This document shows positions 23,394-35,882 of a stretch of DNA of 64,000 bases, one piece after another. Source of the DNA: Exophiala sp. HKRS030 (Eukaryota > Ascomycota > Eurotiomycetes > Chaetothyriales > Herpotrichiellaceae); NCBI GenBank assembly GCA_023897205.1, contig JAHWDD010000001.1, positions 2,108,001 to 2,172,000 of the forward strand. Direction: 5' to 3'. A program made the position numbers and the translations under genes. Positions within the stretch are counted from its first letter, which is position 1. The number at the start of each line of letters is the position of its first letter. The notes below the pieces were generated by a model. That model searched no databases. It saw nothing but the letters and a program-made list of their open reading frames with translations, and was not told the origin of the DNA.

Positions 23394-24831
23394 GTTTAGA
23401 GACTGTAGAGGCCTCCGTTGTGAAGCCATTGCTGTCAAAAGAGAGTGTGCAATATCATGAGTAGAACGCGTCGCGACTTTTGACGCGTGGTGTGCCTAGA
23501 CTTTAGCGCACCCACTGTATTAGTACTTGGACTCGGGCGGGTGGTATTCTTGGCTGCCACCTATGCTGACTGCTAATACTTAACTGGGTCTAAACTACGG
23601 AGGGAGATTAGTTAGCATGCGGGTGCCCTAGAAAGCACCAGTCACTAACTACTCCATAGTCACTGTCAGCAGCTTACATGCCGTCGGATGCCTAAGGACT
23701 CCGGACTCACCCATTTTAGGCAGCACTCAAACCACACCCCTTAGGTACGTAGCTAACTACCTATGTAATTAGGGCTTGGTGGACTGTTGTGCCGCGCCTG
23801 TACCTCACACTTACTAGTTAGGCACGCACCGCACTGCACCTATGCCCATTACCTAACTCCGATAGTAAATATACAGCATAAGCATAAGTAAATATAGAAA
23901 GGTACATCGGTACCTGAGTACCTAGGTACTTAGATTCCCAGATATTCCGGTATCTAGGCTTCCAGGTACCCGTCTCAACCAGTACCTACCACACCGTGCC
24001 TTAGGTACCCTCCAACGTCCCTCGACCCTCCTTCGTAATTTTAGTCACCATTGTACAGAGTACTTGAATTACGTTGCTGACTCTCTGGCATGGTTGAATC
24101 ATCATCAATTCAATCATCAAATAAAACGAACGAACAAACAAACAAACAAACAGATATGCACATGTACAGTAGTACTCGCTTCTTAGCTCATTTAGCTCAG
24201 TGCCAATGCCCTCTGTCGCCGGTAGGAAACAAGGGTTTCGCAAAGACACAGCGTGCTCTTTGCTTAGATCAGCATGCCTCTCCTCTGGCTAAACAGTCAC
24301 CACCACACATCTCGACTGAAAATCGAAACGGGTTACATCATGCGAGGATAGAGGCCTGAGGGGCTAGGGTAACAGGATATCATAACATGATATCATAACA
24401 TCTCCCATGCTCGTTGGTGATCATCTGCTGCTATTACTCCTTGCATACTATATCCAAATCTCCATTCTGAACCGATCATCATACATCCGTTGATTGCACG
24501 CCGTCAACCTCCCAGACAGTATTCTCCTTGTCCTAGAGTTGGAATATTATCACAAATCGTCCCCATATAATCCGTCCTCATATATGCGTCTATTAATTTC
24601 ATCCCAATACGTTCCTCGTATCCTCGTATCCTATCCTGAACCAACATTCCATGCCATCATTTGACTCATCCCAACACCTAATCACAACTTTCCAATTTCG
24701 TGCAACCTGCACGACTCATGAGATAAAGAAGAAAGGGGTATCACTGAAAACAAAACCTCCAGAAATCCTATCCTTACCACCCTGCCCATCCTTTCTCCTT
24801 TTTAACTGCCCCGCCTCTTATCATCTGCGTC
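23394..24831. other. Gene-free region right of the gap
   Basis: No supported gene. From about 23560 to 24010 the sequence is rich in TAGGTA/TACCTA words, including the 12-base palindrome GTACCTAGGTAC at 23918. A short (CAAA)n run lies near 24130-24150. Confidence 0.55.
24376..24401. repeat. 13-base tandem duplication
   Basis: Two perfect head-to-tail copies of GATATCATAACAT at 24376-24388 and 24389-24401. Confidence 0.85.
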
Positions 24832-27800
24832 TCAATCTTCTGGCATCGGAAAGATATACTGCTTCTTCGTTCCTAGTTTCTCGTCCAAATAGTCCGCTAT
24901 CGAAGGATTGTCCGTTGTTGGAGTACGATCGAGTTTGACCTTTTGCAAGATTTGGGCCATCGAGTCCCCGTGACTCGGCGGCTGTTTACCGTCATCAGCG
25001 TTCTCAGGGCTACCGCCACCGCCACCGCCACCGGGTAGGTCGTCCTCCCATACTTCTCCCGAGCTTGACAATAGTTGCGGAAAAGATACTTCTGCATCCG
25101 TGCGATTTGCGTGTTCCATTTCTCATCCAGCGTTGCAATCACCGCTGTCACATCCTGATCTGTGAAAGAAATGTTGGACGAAATCGAACTACTGTGCCGA
25201 TGACTGTGACCGTGACCGTGACCGTGACCATGGCCATGGCCATGACCATGACCAAAACTGTACGATTGTCGATGGTGAGATTTTCCCGTCAAGCCAGCAG
25301 TCAAACTTTTCTTCAACGTGTTTCCACTTTTGACCGGTTTCGGACTTTCCATGTGGTGGTCCATCGCCTCCAATTCTCGTCGGATTTTGTCCATGGATCT
25401 CGCTCGGTCATGCTCCAAAGTCGACATGTACAGTAGGGTGTGATTCTTTTCAATCGCATCCACCAGGATCGTGAAGCTCTGCAAATTGATTTCGTTGTGT
25501 TCGCAGTGGATCTCCACTAACGTGTCGTTCTTGGTCAGCACTTCAGCCAACGTCGTCGCCCCTGCAAGCCTAGACCTTGATGCTCAATTCGAAGCACCCT
25601 CAACGCCTTGTTATATTCCAGACCTCGCAACGCAATGTTGAGCCCGATCCCAAACCGCGTCGCATCGAGATGTGCATGTTCTCCGCTGATGTCCAACTCC
25701 TCCAACGTCCCGTTCGTGGCAAACATGTCCTTGAGCGCTTCGCAGGTTTCCACAGAGGCATCGTAAGGAAGTGAAGCACGTGAAATGTCCAGACTTCGCA
25801 ATGTCTTATTCGAACTCAGCGCTCGGATCAACTCTTGAAAGTGACTTTCTTTTTCAAAGTCCATCATGCGCATACTCAAAGATGAAGGTCCCTGACTCTG
25901 GGCGATACACCCAAACAGTGCTGTACTGCCGTGTTTTAGTCGGTTTTCATTGGCGCTGACGTGCATCACTCTCGATCCCTTCACACCTGCAGACATGGAC
26001 CGGAAAAGCGAAGCAAGATCCTTGCCCGTCAACCCACATTGGTTGACCTGCAACTCACGCAGAATTTCCGACTTTGGATTGGCGAGGTATGCCGAGATCG
26101 ATTCTATAGTCTGTTCGTTCACCGTCGTTTGTGAAAGATGGAGTTCTTCCAGCCTCCATGTGAACAGTGCCTCGGGTGCTATCAGGGGTTCCACGCCTGC
26201 TGTCTTCTGCACTCTAACGAGATTCAGACGTCGCAGACGCGAGAATGCACCTAGCTCTCGTTGAAATAGCTCCGGACTAAAGCGGCCCAAAGCACCGGAG
26301 ATATTGATCACTTCGACGGTACTTTCTTGACATGCCAGCGCCGATAACAGTACGTCAACGTCGTGGATCGATAGTCCGCATTCGCCAATCTCCAAAGCTC
26401 GGAAATGACAATTTCGTTCCGATGCTGCGTCAACAAGGAAGTTCAAGTCCGAGTCGGCAAGTCGAAGGCCTGTCAAAATAATCCAGTCAACATTAGTTAG
26501 TGATCGCTTGCAAAGCGGTGCTAGGGCTTCAGGAATGCCACAATCAACGGCATGTACTCCTTCGCTCACAGCAGCTGCGTTAGGGATACAGTAGGAGAAA
26601 TCAAGCCGTCGTAATCTCCGACTCTTCAAAGCCAGCCCGCGGATTTCTTGGCTGAGCACCGGCAGATCCTCATGGCCTAAGACATTGGTTGGCAAACCAG
26701 ACCTCGAGTACATACTGTCCTGATCCGTGCCGAAAGCGTCGTAGAGGGACCGTAAACGGCTTAAGTCTATGCCTGCGAAAGAGATGGAGCTGAAAGACTC
26801 ATTGTAGCGCAGAGCTCTGAACACGGCGAGAAGCTCGAGGGCCGAATATGTAACGCGACCAGACGATGATGGTAGCAGCTGGAAGCAAGGCGCATCTTCA
26901 CATTCATAGTCTACTGAATAACAAATCCGCGACGTGTCCACACCATAACCAGCACAGTACGCAATGAGGGTTCGATCGAAGCAATTATGGTCTTCTTCAT
27001 GGTGGCTAGGCGGATTCATCTTATCTTCCAGTTCTGGTGGTACGTCGAAAGTAAATGGCTGTCGAAGCCACTCGGGTCTCAAGTACTCGGAAGCGTAACG
27101 CAGGCACAGTGCAATCTCATCAGCTTCGGAAGAGGCCAGGTGTGCCGTATACGGCTGTTCCAGAGGATGCTTGAAGATGAGCTGGAAACTATCTTCTCCT
27201 GCTTGTGTCTTGATTGATGCTAGCGTGACTATACCGAAAGATTTGGTCGAATCGACCTCGCCAAGAGAACTGCTCGATGATCTTGCTGACGAGCGATTGA
27301 CAGGGAGAAGATGCATGTTGTGCAGACCAATGACTAGGTAGCAGATAGCTGACCCGAATCGTGTCAGGTCATCTGCCGATGCTCGGACCACGGATCTGCT
27401 GGATGAGCGTTGCACAACTTTGAAAACTCGAAAATGCTCGGGATCGTAGTCTCGATCCTTCTCCAGCACTCGGGCGAGGTAATCCACAGTCTGACTTTGG
27501 ATCGGCCGTGAAGAGAGTAATGATGCGGTTCGAGAAGCAGACCTAATAGCGCTGGTCCAGATTTCTGCTTCGCGCGGGTCGTTGACTTGGAATTGCATTA
27601 TGGAAGCTTTCCTTGAGCGCTCATCTGTATACGCAACATCGATGAAGTAAACGGCCCGTCCATCGTCGAATCTGTAGACGGCAATCACTTGGTTAAGAGA
27701 TACTCCTGAGGTGATGTCCGAATAGGCAGCCATTTGCAGCTCTTGGTACGATCCTACCGAAGAAGTTCGAGGGGTGTGGCCTCTGCTGACCGTATTGGGA

Positions 27801-28279
27801 ATGCTGGGAAACATCTCGACGGCCTTGGCCTGACTTCTGAAACGTACCAGATGCGATTCGGTCAGGACTAGGAAATGGTTCCGCTTCCTAAAGACGTTAC
27901 CACCCGCGGCCTGTACTTCGCCATATTGTATGACCTGATCACCCAAGAGGCCTTTGATGTTTAAATCACCGTCTTCGTGAAGTGACGAAGCTTTAGAGTC
28001 GGACCTGGTCAGCGCGACCTTGTCCTCCTCATCGAGCGAATGTAATGATCGGAGTGAACCGAAGACAGATGTTCGGTTCGATGACTTTTGCAATGTCCTA
28101 GGCCGCACTTTCGGGCTCGCCTGGTCACCAATATCAATGGGGCTGACAAGATAGCTGTGCTCGTCGGAGCGCTTCTCTGACGCAGTCGTGCTGATTTGGA
28201 GGGGAGCAGAAGTCGCTGACGTCGCCTCGGACTTCTGCCGGAAGATGCCCAAACTTTTCCTCCTGCGCTTGTCTGCCAT
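24832..28279 (-). CDS. PH-like and leucine-rich-repeat protein, two apparent frameshifts
   Basis: The coding region starts at 28279 (MADKRRRKSLGIFRQ) and ends at 24832, about 1149 residues if one base is missing at each of two places. The first 120 residues are basic and Ser-rich. Residues about 125-260 look like a PH domain (VFRKRNHFLVLTESHLVRF, then FQVNDPREAEIWTSAIR). From about residue 480 to 960 leucine-rich repeats of the ribonuclease-inhibitor type run in order (LRRLDFSYC, LRALEIGECGL, LRELQVNQCGLTG, LRSLDISRASL, LEELDISGEHAHL). A His-Gly repeat and an acidic Gly-rich tail follow. PH plus RI-type LRR recalls CARMIL-like cytoskeletal regulators, but the function in fungi is unknown to me. 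Frame breaks: at 25559-25562, a C run (G run on the coding strand), where the LRR pattern continues one frame over, and near 25060-25075. No intron fits either break. Confidence 0.8.
25206..25253 (-). repeat. (Gly-His)8-coding repeat
   Basis: Eight Gly-His dipeptides in a row, encoded by GGT/GGC and CAT/CAC codons, inside the LRR gene. Ser-His-Arg-His follows. The mix of codons shows selection or age rather than a fresh microsatellite expansion. Confidence 0.9.
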
Positions 28280-29798
28280 TGTTCTAGATTGTCGGTCTCA
28301 AACTAGCTTGTGCTCTTACTTGCGTGGTAGCGGCAAATGAATGGTCCGTAGCAAACAACTAGTGCTACGACCTCAGGGAAACATGTGAGTCTCTCGAGCT
28401 GATAAAGCAAACATGTTCACCGTCTTGAAGCACCCTTTTAATGTGCTCCTTACGGTGCGTGGTGCCATACACCACACCACACACCACTTTATCGGTCACC
28501 CTCCTGAGCTATTATTTTCTTGAAATGCCAGATGAGACTCTCGTTGGCTCTGTCATACGGAAGGTGGAGAGGGAGACTCAGAAGATCAAGGTCACGAGGC
28601 GAGGAGGATGTATAATATGCTTTCGAACCAGCAGGGCAAATTGAGGCCTTTTTCTGTAGGAGGACTTTGTCCGGTGAGGAGCGCCTAGCGATGCTATTTA
28701 TGGAGGGATGACAGGTAGCACAGCAAGCCGGCCAGGACTCAGGAGGAAGAAAATAGAATGTTGATGTTCTGCATAGAGATACGGGAGTGGCGTCGAAGGT
28801 GTAGATGAGCAGTGGAAGGATGTGGAACAATGGAAAAGAGAGTGGCCAAACATCTATCTGTCGTCGAGGCCATGAATTCTTGTTCTGAGTAGTCCGTAGA
28901 CGGATGGCACTAGAATGGCGCAGCAAGTTTGTGGTGAGATGCTACTGCGGTGGTGGAGCAGGTGTTTGCGGTAATATGATTCGAGGTTTTTGTGATGAGA
29001 TATGGATCCAGGACTCCAGGGTCATGAACCATGATTGTACCGGATACAATAGTTGGCAGGTGCCAACCTGCGCCTGCCGGGCCTGTCGGTGGCAGCAACG
29101 AGTACCTAGGTACCGAGTAGACCAACTCAAGCTCGTAGACATAGTCCTAACTCCGTCAAATAGACTTTCGCTCTGTACTTCCCGATCTGCGGGAGAAGTG
29201 CACGTCCCGAGTATTTACGTGCTATCTACGTAATTCCCATTGTGGGTGCCACCCTAGGGCAGTCGAGGTCATTATGACTAAGGAATAGTAGGAATTTATG
29301 TGATATGTCGCCCAGGCGTGGCCATCAAAACCCCCATGAACCCCCAAATCGATGCCCGCCGAGGCTTGAGTTAGGCTCTAGCTAGGCTCTGGTTAAGCTC
29401 CTTGTGCTCTAGTTCCGGGTCAAGTCTCCGTCTTTCCGTGAGTCCCGGACCACGTGACGACGTACGGAGAAGTACATCCACAACGACCACCACTCAGTTC
29501 TACGGAAAAGTACTACCGAGATCTACCGCTGATCTGCCAACCACAGCCACCACGTGAGGCACCTCACAGTGTTTCCTGGATCGAGATCATGCAGGGTCTT
29601 CTTCTATATAGCGAGGTACTCAGGTACATACGTAGGACATTGAGAACCATCACTAGTAATCCATGAACCGTTCTTTACCATATCTATACAAATTCACCTA
29701 GCTTTGTATCTATATCCGAGTCCAGAACAAAGCGCTGATGCCATTATTTCTACATGCTAGAATTGCCAATGCGAGTCTTTTCTTTTGTACAATCAAAC
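28280..29798. other. Intergenic, 1.5 kb
   Basis: No supported gene. The palindrome GTACCTAGGTAC occurs at about 29102-29113. Imperfect copies of a TTAGGCTCTAG-like word occur near 29370-29410. Confidence 0.55.
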
Positions 29799-32726
29799 CT
29801 AGCCCTGGGATGCTTCTCCCTTATCTTGATAGAGAACAACCCTCTCTCGTTGCGCATCGTATTCATCCAACGTTCGCCTCCACTGAGCTCCTTGGCGGCT
29901 GAGCTCAACTAGTCGCCTGATATAGAACCCTGCCGCAGCGTCTTCATCTTGAGGGAACTCCAGCGCTGCTCTCCGCCGGTTTTTGCACAGAGTGTAATTA
30001 CGTCGTGCACCACCTTCGTCCAGGGAACAAGGTTGTACTCGACATCCCACCTGTCGTTCCTGAGTAATCGTTGTGGTCGTGGCACCGCTGAGCCGTTAAC
30101 AAGGTTGCGAATCGTCAGTTTCCATGCCAGCACTGGCTTTTCATCGTTGACTGTTGATTTCTCCGCCGTAGCAGTCTCGCTTGCACTCGGCAATTGCGAA
30201 TTGTCCCCTGTCGGGCCTTGGAAGTCTGCGTTCGTGTCAGGCCTATCTGTTTTGACCGTGTTGACCCCCATTATGCTCTCCACAAATGCGATGCTGTCTG
30301 AGTCTGCGGCAGCCATTGCCGCGGCTTCTTCACCACCCTTTTTCTCCGGATTGAAAATTCGTTGTTCATATGCTTCGATCATCTCCTTCTTCGCCTCCTG
30401 AATGTTCTTGATATCTGACTCGGTGACTGGCTCCGCAAAGATGTACATGAACGGCGAGTTAGCCTTTGTCGCTTCTCTGCTTTCGAAATGGAACCGAATT
30501 GACTGCTCCGGATATTTTTCTGTCGCCCGGTCAAAGATATCTTGCAGCAGCCTAAAACTCAGACGGAATTCTCTATCGCCAAGTGTTTTGTCGCTCTGTC
30601 CGTGGAGCGCCAGATCCATTTCGGGAAGCGAAACGTACTGGAACCCAAACAGTCTTTCAATATTGTGGTACGCCACAAATATACCATCCATGCGACCCAT
30701 TCGTACCTGCAGCGAATATTTGAGAAAAGCTGAACGCATCATATCAAAGTATTCCCTTTCGAATGATTCCCAATCGCCGTATCTAGATTTGATCTGATAT
30801 CCCATGCCCTCCTCATGATTCTGCAGCATCATTCGAACACCCGCAACGGCTCGAGTCTTGAGATCAAATATCCCTGACCCCGGTAGTCGAGGATCGTAGC
30901 AATCTAGTTGCGATCGAAGCAGGAAAGGTCCCAGTTCGGTATAATGGTAGGCTTCCCCTTCTTGCGTCTCATCCTTCGGTTTTGAAGATGAAGCATTACC
31001 CTTCCGATATTGTTCAAACTCATCTCTCGAAAGTGTGAGCAATTTCTCCATTGATCGCCCGAGGCTCATTAAAATGTTGGCTGAATCAAACTCCTTATCC
31101 GCATCGACAGCATAGCAACCATTTTTCCATCGAAGGAAAATTGCTGCCGGACTTCTCGTGATCTTAGTAAACGACTTCGTCTGCTCAGTAAATCCACGAG
31201 AAAGAATTCTCGTGTCAAGTTCCCGAAACCCGGAAAGTAGAAAATGGAAGTGTGAGAGGGCACTGGAAAGACTTGAAGTGGAACCAGTATAGCGCAAACT
31301 GTGCTTCATGGCCAATTCCTGTAATAGGGTGTCATGAGACGATGTGATATACTTGTTTAGAGCACCATAGTCGAACTCTGACACTGGCATAATCTTGCCT
31401 AGATAAGGGTCAAAATTCCACACTCTCGAGCGAGGGTCTTGCAAATGGTAAACTCCGGGATTGAAAAGGACTCTTGACAGATCAAAACTCAAACTTGGTA
31501 CCGCGGAGCCTTCAACTGGGATTGGGTCAAACTTGTAGTTGTCAATGTTGGCCGTTTGGAGGTGCTTCCGATCCAATACGGAGATCTTGGACATCTTCAT
31601 TGCTTGGTCTGCTTCCCGCGTTCGTGCAGAAGATTTCGTGGGCCCTACTCTTCTGGCCCGTGAATCTCTCCTCCCATTAGGGTTCAAAAGAGTCTTACCG
31701 CGGCCTCCACTTCTAACTTTCCTCCATTTCCCCTGTGCTGATACGCTGGCCTTCTTGGCCTTTTTCGCTGCTTTGACCTTGGCAACTTGGGCCTCTGGGA
31801 GGATTCCGTGGTTTTGGGCATAATGGGCGAGTTGGAGGACTCGGAGACTTCAGGGGACTGTGAACTTATGCTAGTGACTTCGTCCCCGGCTGTGTCCTTT
31901 TTCGGCGATTTTGACGTCTTGACCACATCAGATCTCTTGGGGAATCAGTGATTTGGGAGGGCTCCGAATTCGTGCTGGTGGCTTCGTGCGATGCTTTGGC
32001 CTTCTTAGCCGATTTTGGGACCTTGGGCATATCCGATGGGTTGGCAGGCTCAGACACATCGGCAGACTGCGAAGTGTCGTTGGTGGTCTCGACGGTTTCA
32101 CCTGACTTCTCTGTTGGGGTCGCATCTGAAGGCTCAGGCGTGAGAACGCCTAATTGCGCCAATACATGACGAGCAGTGGATTCCAAATTTTTGATGCTCC
32201 GAGGCGTGGCTCGCCCACTCTTGTATCGTATGATCTGGCCTAACATGGAACGGACTTGGTGTACTGATTGTTCAGCATAGAGTTCTTCGAGTTTGGTGGT
32301 CCATGGCTGTAGATCTGGTCGATCTTGAAGATCTTTCATTCCGCTTGTCTCAAGCAGAGTCGCGAATTTCATTGACATATCCTTGTCCCGGCACGCATTT
32401 TGCATTTGTTCCTGGAATGCAGCCAGGCCAAGGAGATTCTGCTCTTGTTCCACAGTCCAGTTCTTAGGGATTTTTGGGATTTTTGTAGGTATATTTGACA
32501 AGGATTTTCCATGACTATGGCTGACATTGTTCCGCCGAATGCTTTTCGCATTTAACAGACCACCTCTGGAATGGGTGGTAGACGTGAAGATGGTGTTTGA
32601 GAAGGAGGAGAAATGGCAAGACTGCGAACGAGGAACAACCGCAACTGGCTGTAGCCTTAGCGACGTTCTCGCAACTTTTCGCTGGCACCGGAGGCAAACA
32701 TGCTGGCGCGCAGAGGCGGCGAGCAT
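29799..32726 (-). CDS. PET127: Pet127-like mitochondrial RNA-processing protein, three apparent frameshifts
   Basis: Start at 32726 (MLAASARQHVCLRCQRKVAR), a basic Arg-rich, acid-free mitochondrial presequence. The span reads as about 976 residues if three single bases are restored. The central region is the Pet127 domain: SFDLSRVLFNPGVYHLQDP, VWNFDPYLGKIMP, AIFLRWKNGCYAVDADKEFDSA, and LGPFLLRSQLDCYDPRLPG. Pet127 sits on the mitochondrial inner membrane and acts in 5' processing and turnover of mitochondrial RNAs. The breaks lie at 31939-31942 (G4), near 31797-31802 (GGG), and near 29985-30003. Each is a loss of one base, and no splice sites fit. Residues about 200-330 are a low-complexity Lys/Ser/Pro stretch with imperfect repeats (SAKKAKASHEATS; KSPKKDTAGDEVTS). 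A gene with a mitochondrial housekeeping role is unlikely to be dead, so sequence error is favoured. Confidence 0.82.
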
Positions 32727-34181
32727 AGAGGGTGTATCGCAAAGGAAGCCGGACGCAAGCTGTTTCAAAGTTACGTAGGGTGATTCAATCTTGATATGCG
32801 GCAGGAGGCTCGCTTCGAGGAAGACGAAAGCCAATTGGGAGGTATCAGATTACTTTTGACGAGGACTAACTGTGCTTGTCGACTGGTTGAAGTCGACAAA
32901 CATTCATGGGAACCCTTGGCTTGTCTTTAACATTTCCTCCGAATTAATTATTTGCATAGCCACTTTAGTAGAATTGAGACGCCGCTTTTGCAACGGCCGT
33001 CACGCCGCCTTATTAACTATGGTGATTCAGCTCAAGACTCTGGACATTCCCAAGTTATCCAAGCCATTGCTGTTGCAAACCTCTCTGAGATCTCTCTGAG
33101 TATCGACGAATCTCTCAACACTATCTCTTGTCAATGGCAAACTATGATCACATCTCGGAGCTACTATTGTGTTGCTTTTGTTGTCATTAACCCAAGCTCC
33201 TCGCCAACCTTCCAATCGCCTTTGAAGTCAGGCGAGTTAGAAACCGTTGCTCATCACCGCATAGTCAACTAGTCTCGCAACCGCATAACATGTAGGGACA
33301 GGATAGCTTCTAAATGAAAATCTATTTCATACTACATCGTCGTCTATTGCTCATGGCAATGACTGTGGGCGCTAATCGACATTATCCGACTCCCACATAT
33401 CTCCAGAGTTCTCTCTCCTATCTATAACCAGAAATTGCAATTGCTTCGAAGAGCATGTGAGTCTGATCTCTCACTTTGTCCTGGAGTCGTGATGCGATAC
33501 TTGCAGCAATAGAGGCATGAACCGTGGTGCTGGTGTCGAAGTCCACGCCATCGAAGCCAGGACACAATAGTGGGGTTTATCTTTTCACTTGGTTTGGGTG
33601 CTTCCTACTGCAGAGATTTTTGGTCTGTGTCAATATCACATCGATCGAGATGCATCATGAGAGGCTTTCCAGGATGGGCGTGTCAAGTGTTATCCCGCTC
33701 ATTGAGGTGGAGCTGTATTTCAACTATCAATACCAAAATTACACCAATACATGACTTTACAACGGCGAATTACAAGACGGTTTTCCCCCTTTGGGAAGTG
33801 TGGGTGTCCAACAGGGAAGTACTGTCAGTAAGTATTTACCTTGGGAAGAATGCATACACTAGCAGGTCCACCCCTAGCAACCTTTGAGCAAGGTTGTGAG
33901 CGTTAGAACCTGAGCGCGACCTTCATCAACCGGGATCGGGGTCTTCCTTGGCCGGCCAAGGCCTTTCTCGCTGCTTGAGCTTGTCGGAGGTTTCTGTGTC
34001 GGTTAGCCATTGGGAGTGTGGGCCATCAGTTTGTCGGGGTCAGAGGGTGTATTTTTTCGAAGTTGGATTGTGAATGCTGATGCAACAACCAAGTTCTATC
34101 CCAAATCCAAAGGTGAAGAAAGATACAGCATCCATTTGATCGCCTCGCTGCCGGACACCTTACTCTGGGTTCTTCGGCATC
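32727..34181. other. Divergent intergenic region, 1.5 kb
   Basis: This is the upstream side of both PET127 (minus) and the sidF-like gene (plus). Isolated GATA cores occur (TTATCC near 33055 and 33385, TTATCT near 33577), but no full SreA consensus. No gene is supported. Confidence 0.5.
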
Positions 34182-35622
34182 ATGACATCCACTGCAGCAC
34201 CGAAATTGCCCACTGTGAGACTATCTGAACCATGGAAGACAACATACAACGTTCAGGTCGTATTACAGACTGAGAAATCGCACATTCTGAGCCTCCAGCT
34301 TTCTCATGACCAGTTGGCAGACTCGAGGCTGCCTCCAGATGTGCTTCACAATGAATCACTATTTTTCAGCAATCTTGTTGCTGAACCAAGAACATCTTTC
34401 TCAGCAGATGACAATAGTGCTTGGGCGCGATTCCACCAGACCTTGGTCTCGTATGTTTCGTGGGACGCTGCTCAAATCCCAACCATTGGCCAACTTTGGA
34501 ATGTGATACATGCTCTTGTTACCATATACCCGAGCTTAGAATCATTTCGCCTTGCCCTGACAGGCGTGAATGGGAATACTCTCTCTACTGCTCTCCAGTC
34601 CACAGGTGTTGCTCTTCAGCGGCCGCAGCCATCGCGCGCTGAACATAAACGCGATGAGACCACAGCTCCTCATGTTCTTGTGACACGTTCAGCATTTTGG
34701 CAGGGAGCCGCTTCACCATTCGGCTCTCGTCCACTTTGGGTCGCGCATCCTGATCTGTACGGACATCTACCAAAGCCGTTGACATCATTTCCTCCGTTCC
34801 CTCTTGAACATACAGTCACTTTCAATCTGGATGGCCGACCAGTTCATGCTCAACACCCAGTCCGGCCCCAAAACCTACAAGAGGAGCCACTATTTACAGC
34901 CGTTATATGCCTCACCTCGATGAATTCTTTTCAATGGTCCATCTCGACTATCATGACCCCACACACCTACAATTGTTTAACACATGGCAAAACGATCCAC
35001 GTGTATCCCAAGGTTGGAACGAAACTGGGACTCTGGAGCAGCACCGCGAATATCTAAGGAAGATTGACGAAGATCCTCACCAGATGGCCGTGTTAGCCAA
35101 GTTCGACGATGTTCCTTTCGCATACTTTGAGATATACTGGGCAAAGGTGCGTAACTCCAATACTTCCTCATTGGCCCTATTACTAAACCCTTGTCAGGAA
35201 GATCACATGGGCGTCTATCTTTCTCCATCAGCCGGCGACTATGACCGTGGCAGACATTCACTCGTGGGGATTCGCGATATAGAGGGCCGCATCGGGCCGC
35301 AGCCTGGTGGACCAGCTTGATACACTACCTGTTTCTTGATGAACCGCGGACTGTGACGGTAGTTGGTGAGCCGAAAGCTACCAATGTCAATGTTCTCGCG
35401 TACGATGCGGCCAATGGATTCCATATTCACAAGCTTGCAGACTTGCCCCATAAACGTTCGGCAATTGTTCGATGTGAGAGACTCAGGTTCTTCCAAACAC
35501 AAGGCTTCGGAGGCACTGCGGCAGATGTCCTATTTCCTAGGGCTGGATCGAAGCATATTGGTGTGGACAATACCCCAGGAAAGGCAACGCAACAAAAAGC
35601 ACAACTACAGGCAAAGCTTTAG
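34182..35622 (+). CDS. sidF: SidF-like N5-hydroxyornithine acyltransferase, two apparent frameshifts
   Basis: The exons are 34182-35146 and 35198-35622 (intron GTGCGT, TACTAAAC branch, GTCAG). With two missing bases restored the length is 463 residues, near the size I recall for A. fumigatus SidF (about 462). The C-terminal half is the IucB/MbtK-type acetyltransferase domain: [86 protein letters not shown] and DLPHKRSAI. SidF transfers anhydromevalonyl from CoA to N5-hydroxyornithine, giving the building block of fusarinine C. The C-terminus Ala-Lys-Leu is a peroxisomal PTS1, as reported for SidF. Breaks: 34856-34866 (near CCC/CCCC) and 35266-35269 (G4), each one base short. The gene is convergent with the sidI-like gene. 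Confidence 0.87.
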
Positions 35623-35882
35623 GCCGACTCATTGCTTGGAAGGCAAAGGCTTCAAATCTCATTGGAAGTTTACAGGGAACCCCCTACAATTCTCTTGTTG
35701 AATTAGCCTCTTGGTAAATCTATCAGAACAAGCCTCCTGCTAAATCTATCAGAACAAGTTTCCGGATAACATGACTTGAACTACTCAATAAAGTCATGAA
35801 TGTAGTTTGAGACAAAATTGGCACAGTATACTAGTCTCTTTTTGAAGCATTTTTCGCTCTCGTGATTGTTCCGATCTGAACG

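Noticed and set aside
31684..31926. Separate small gene between the PET127 pieces
   Set aside because: The frame continues PET127's Lys/Ser-rich region on both sides through one-base shifts; it is part of PET127.
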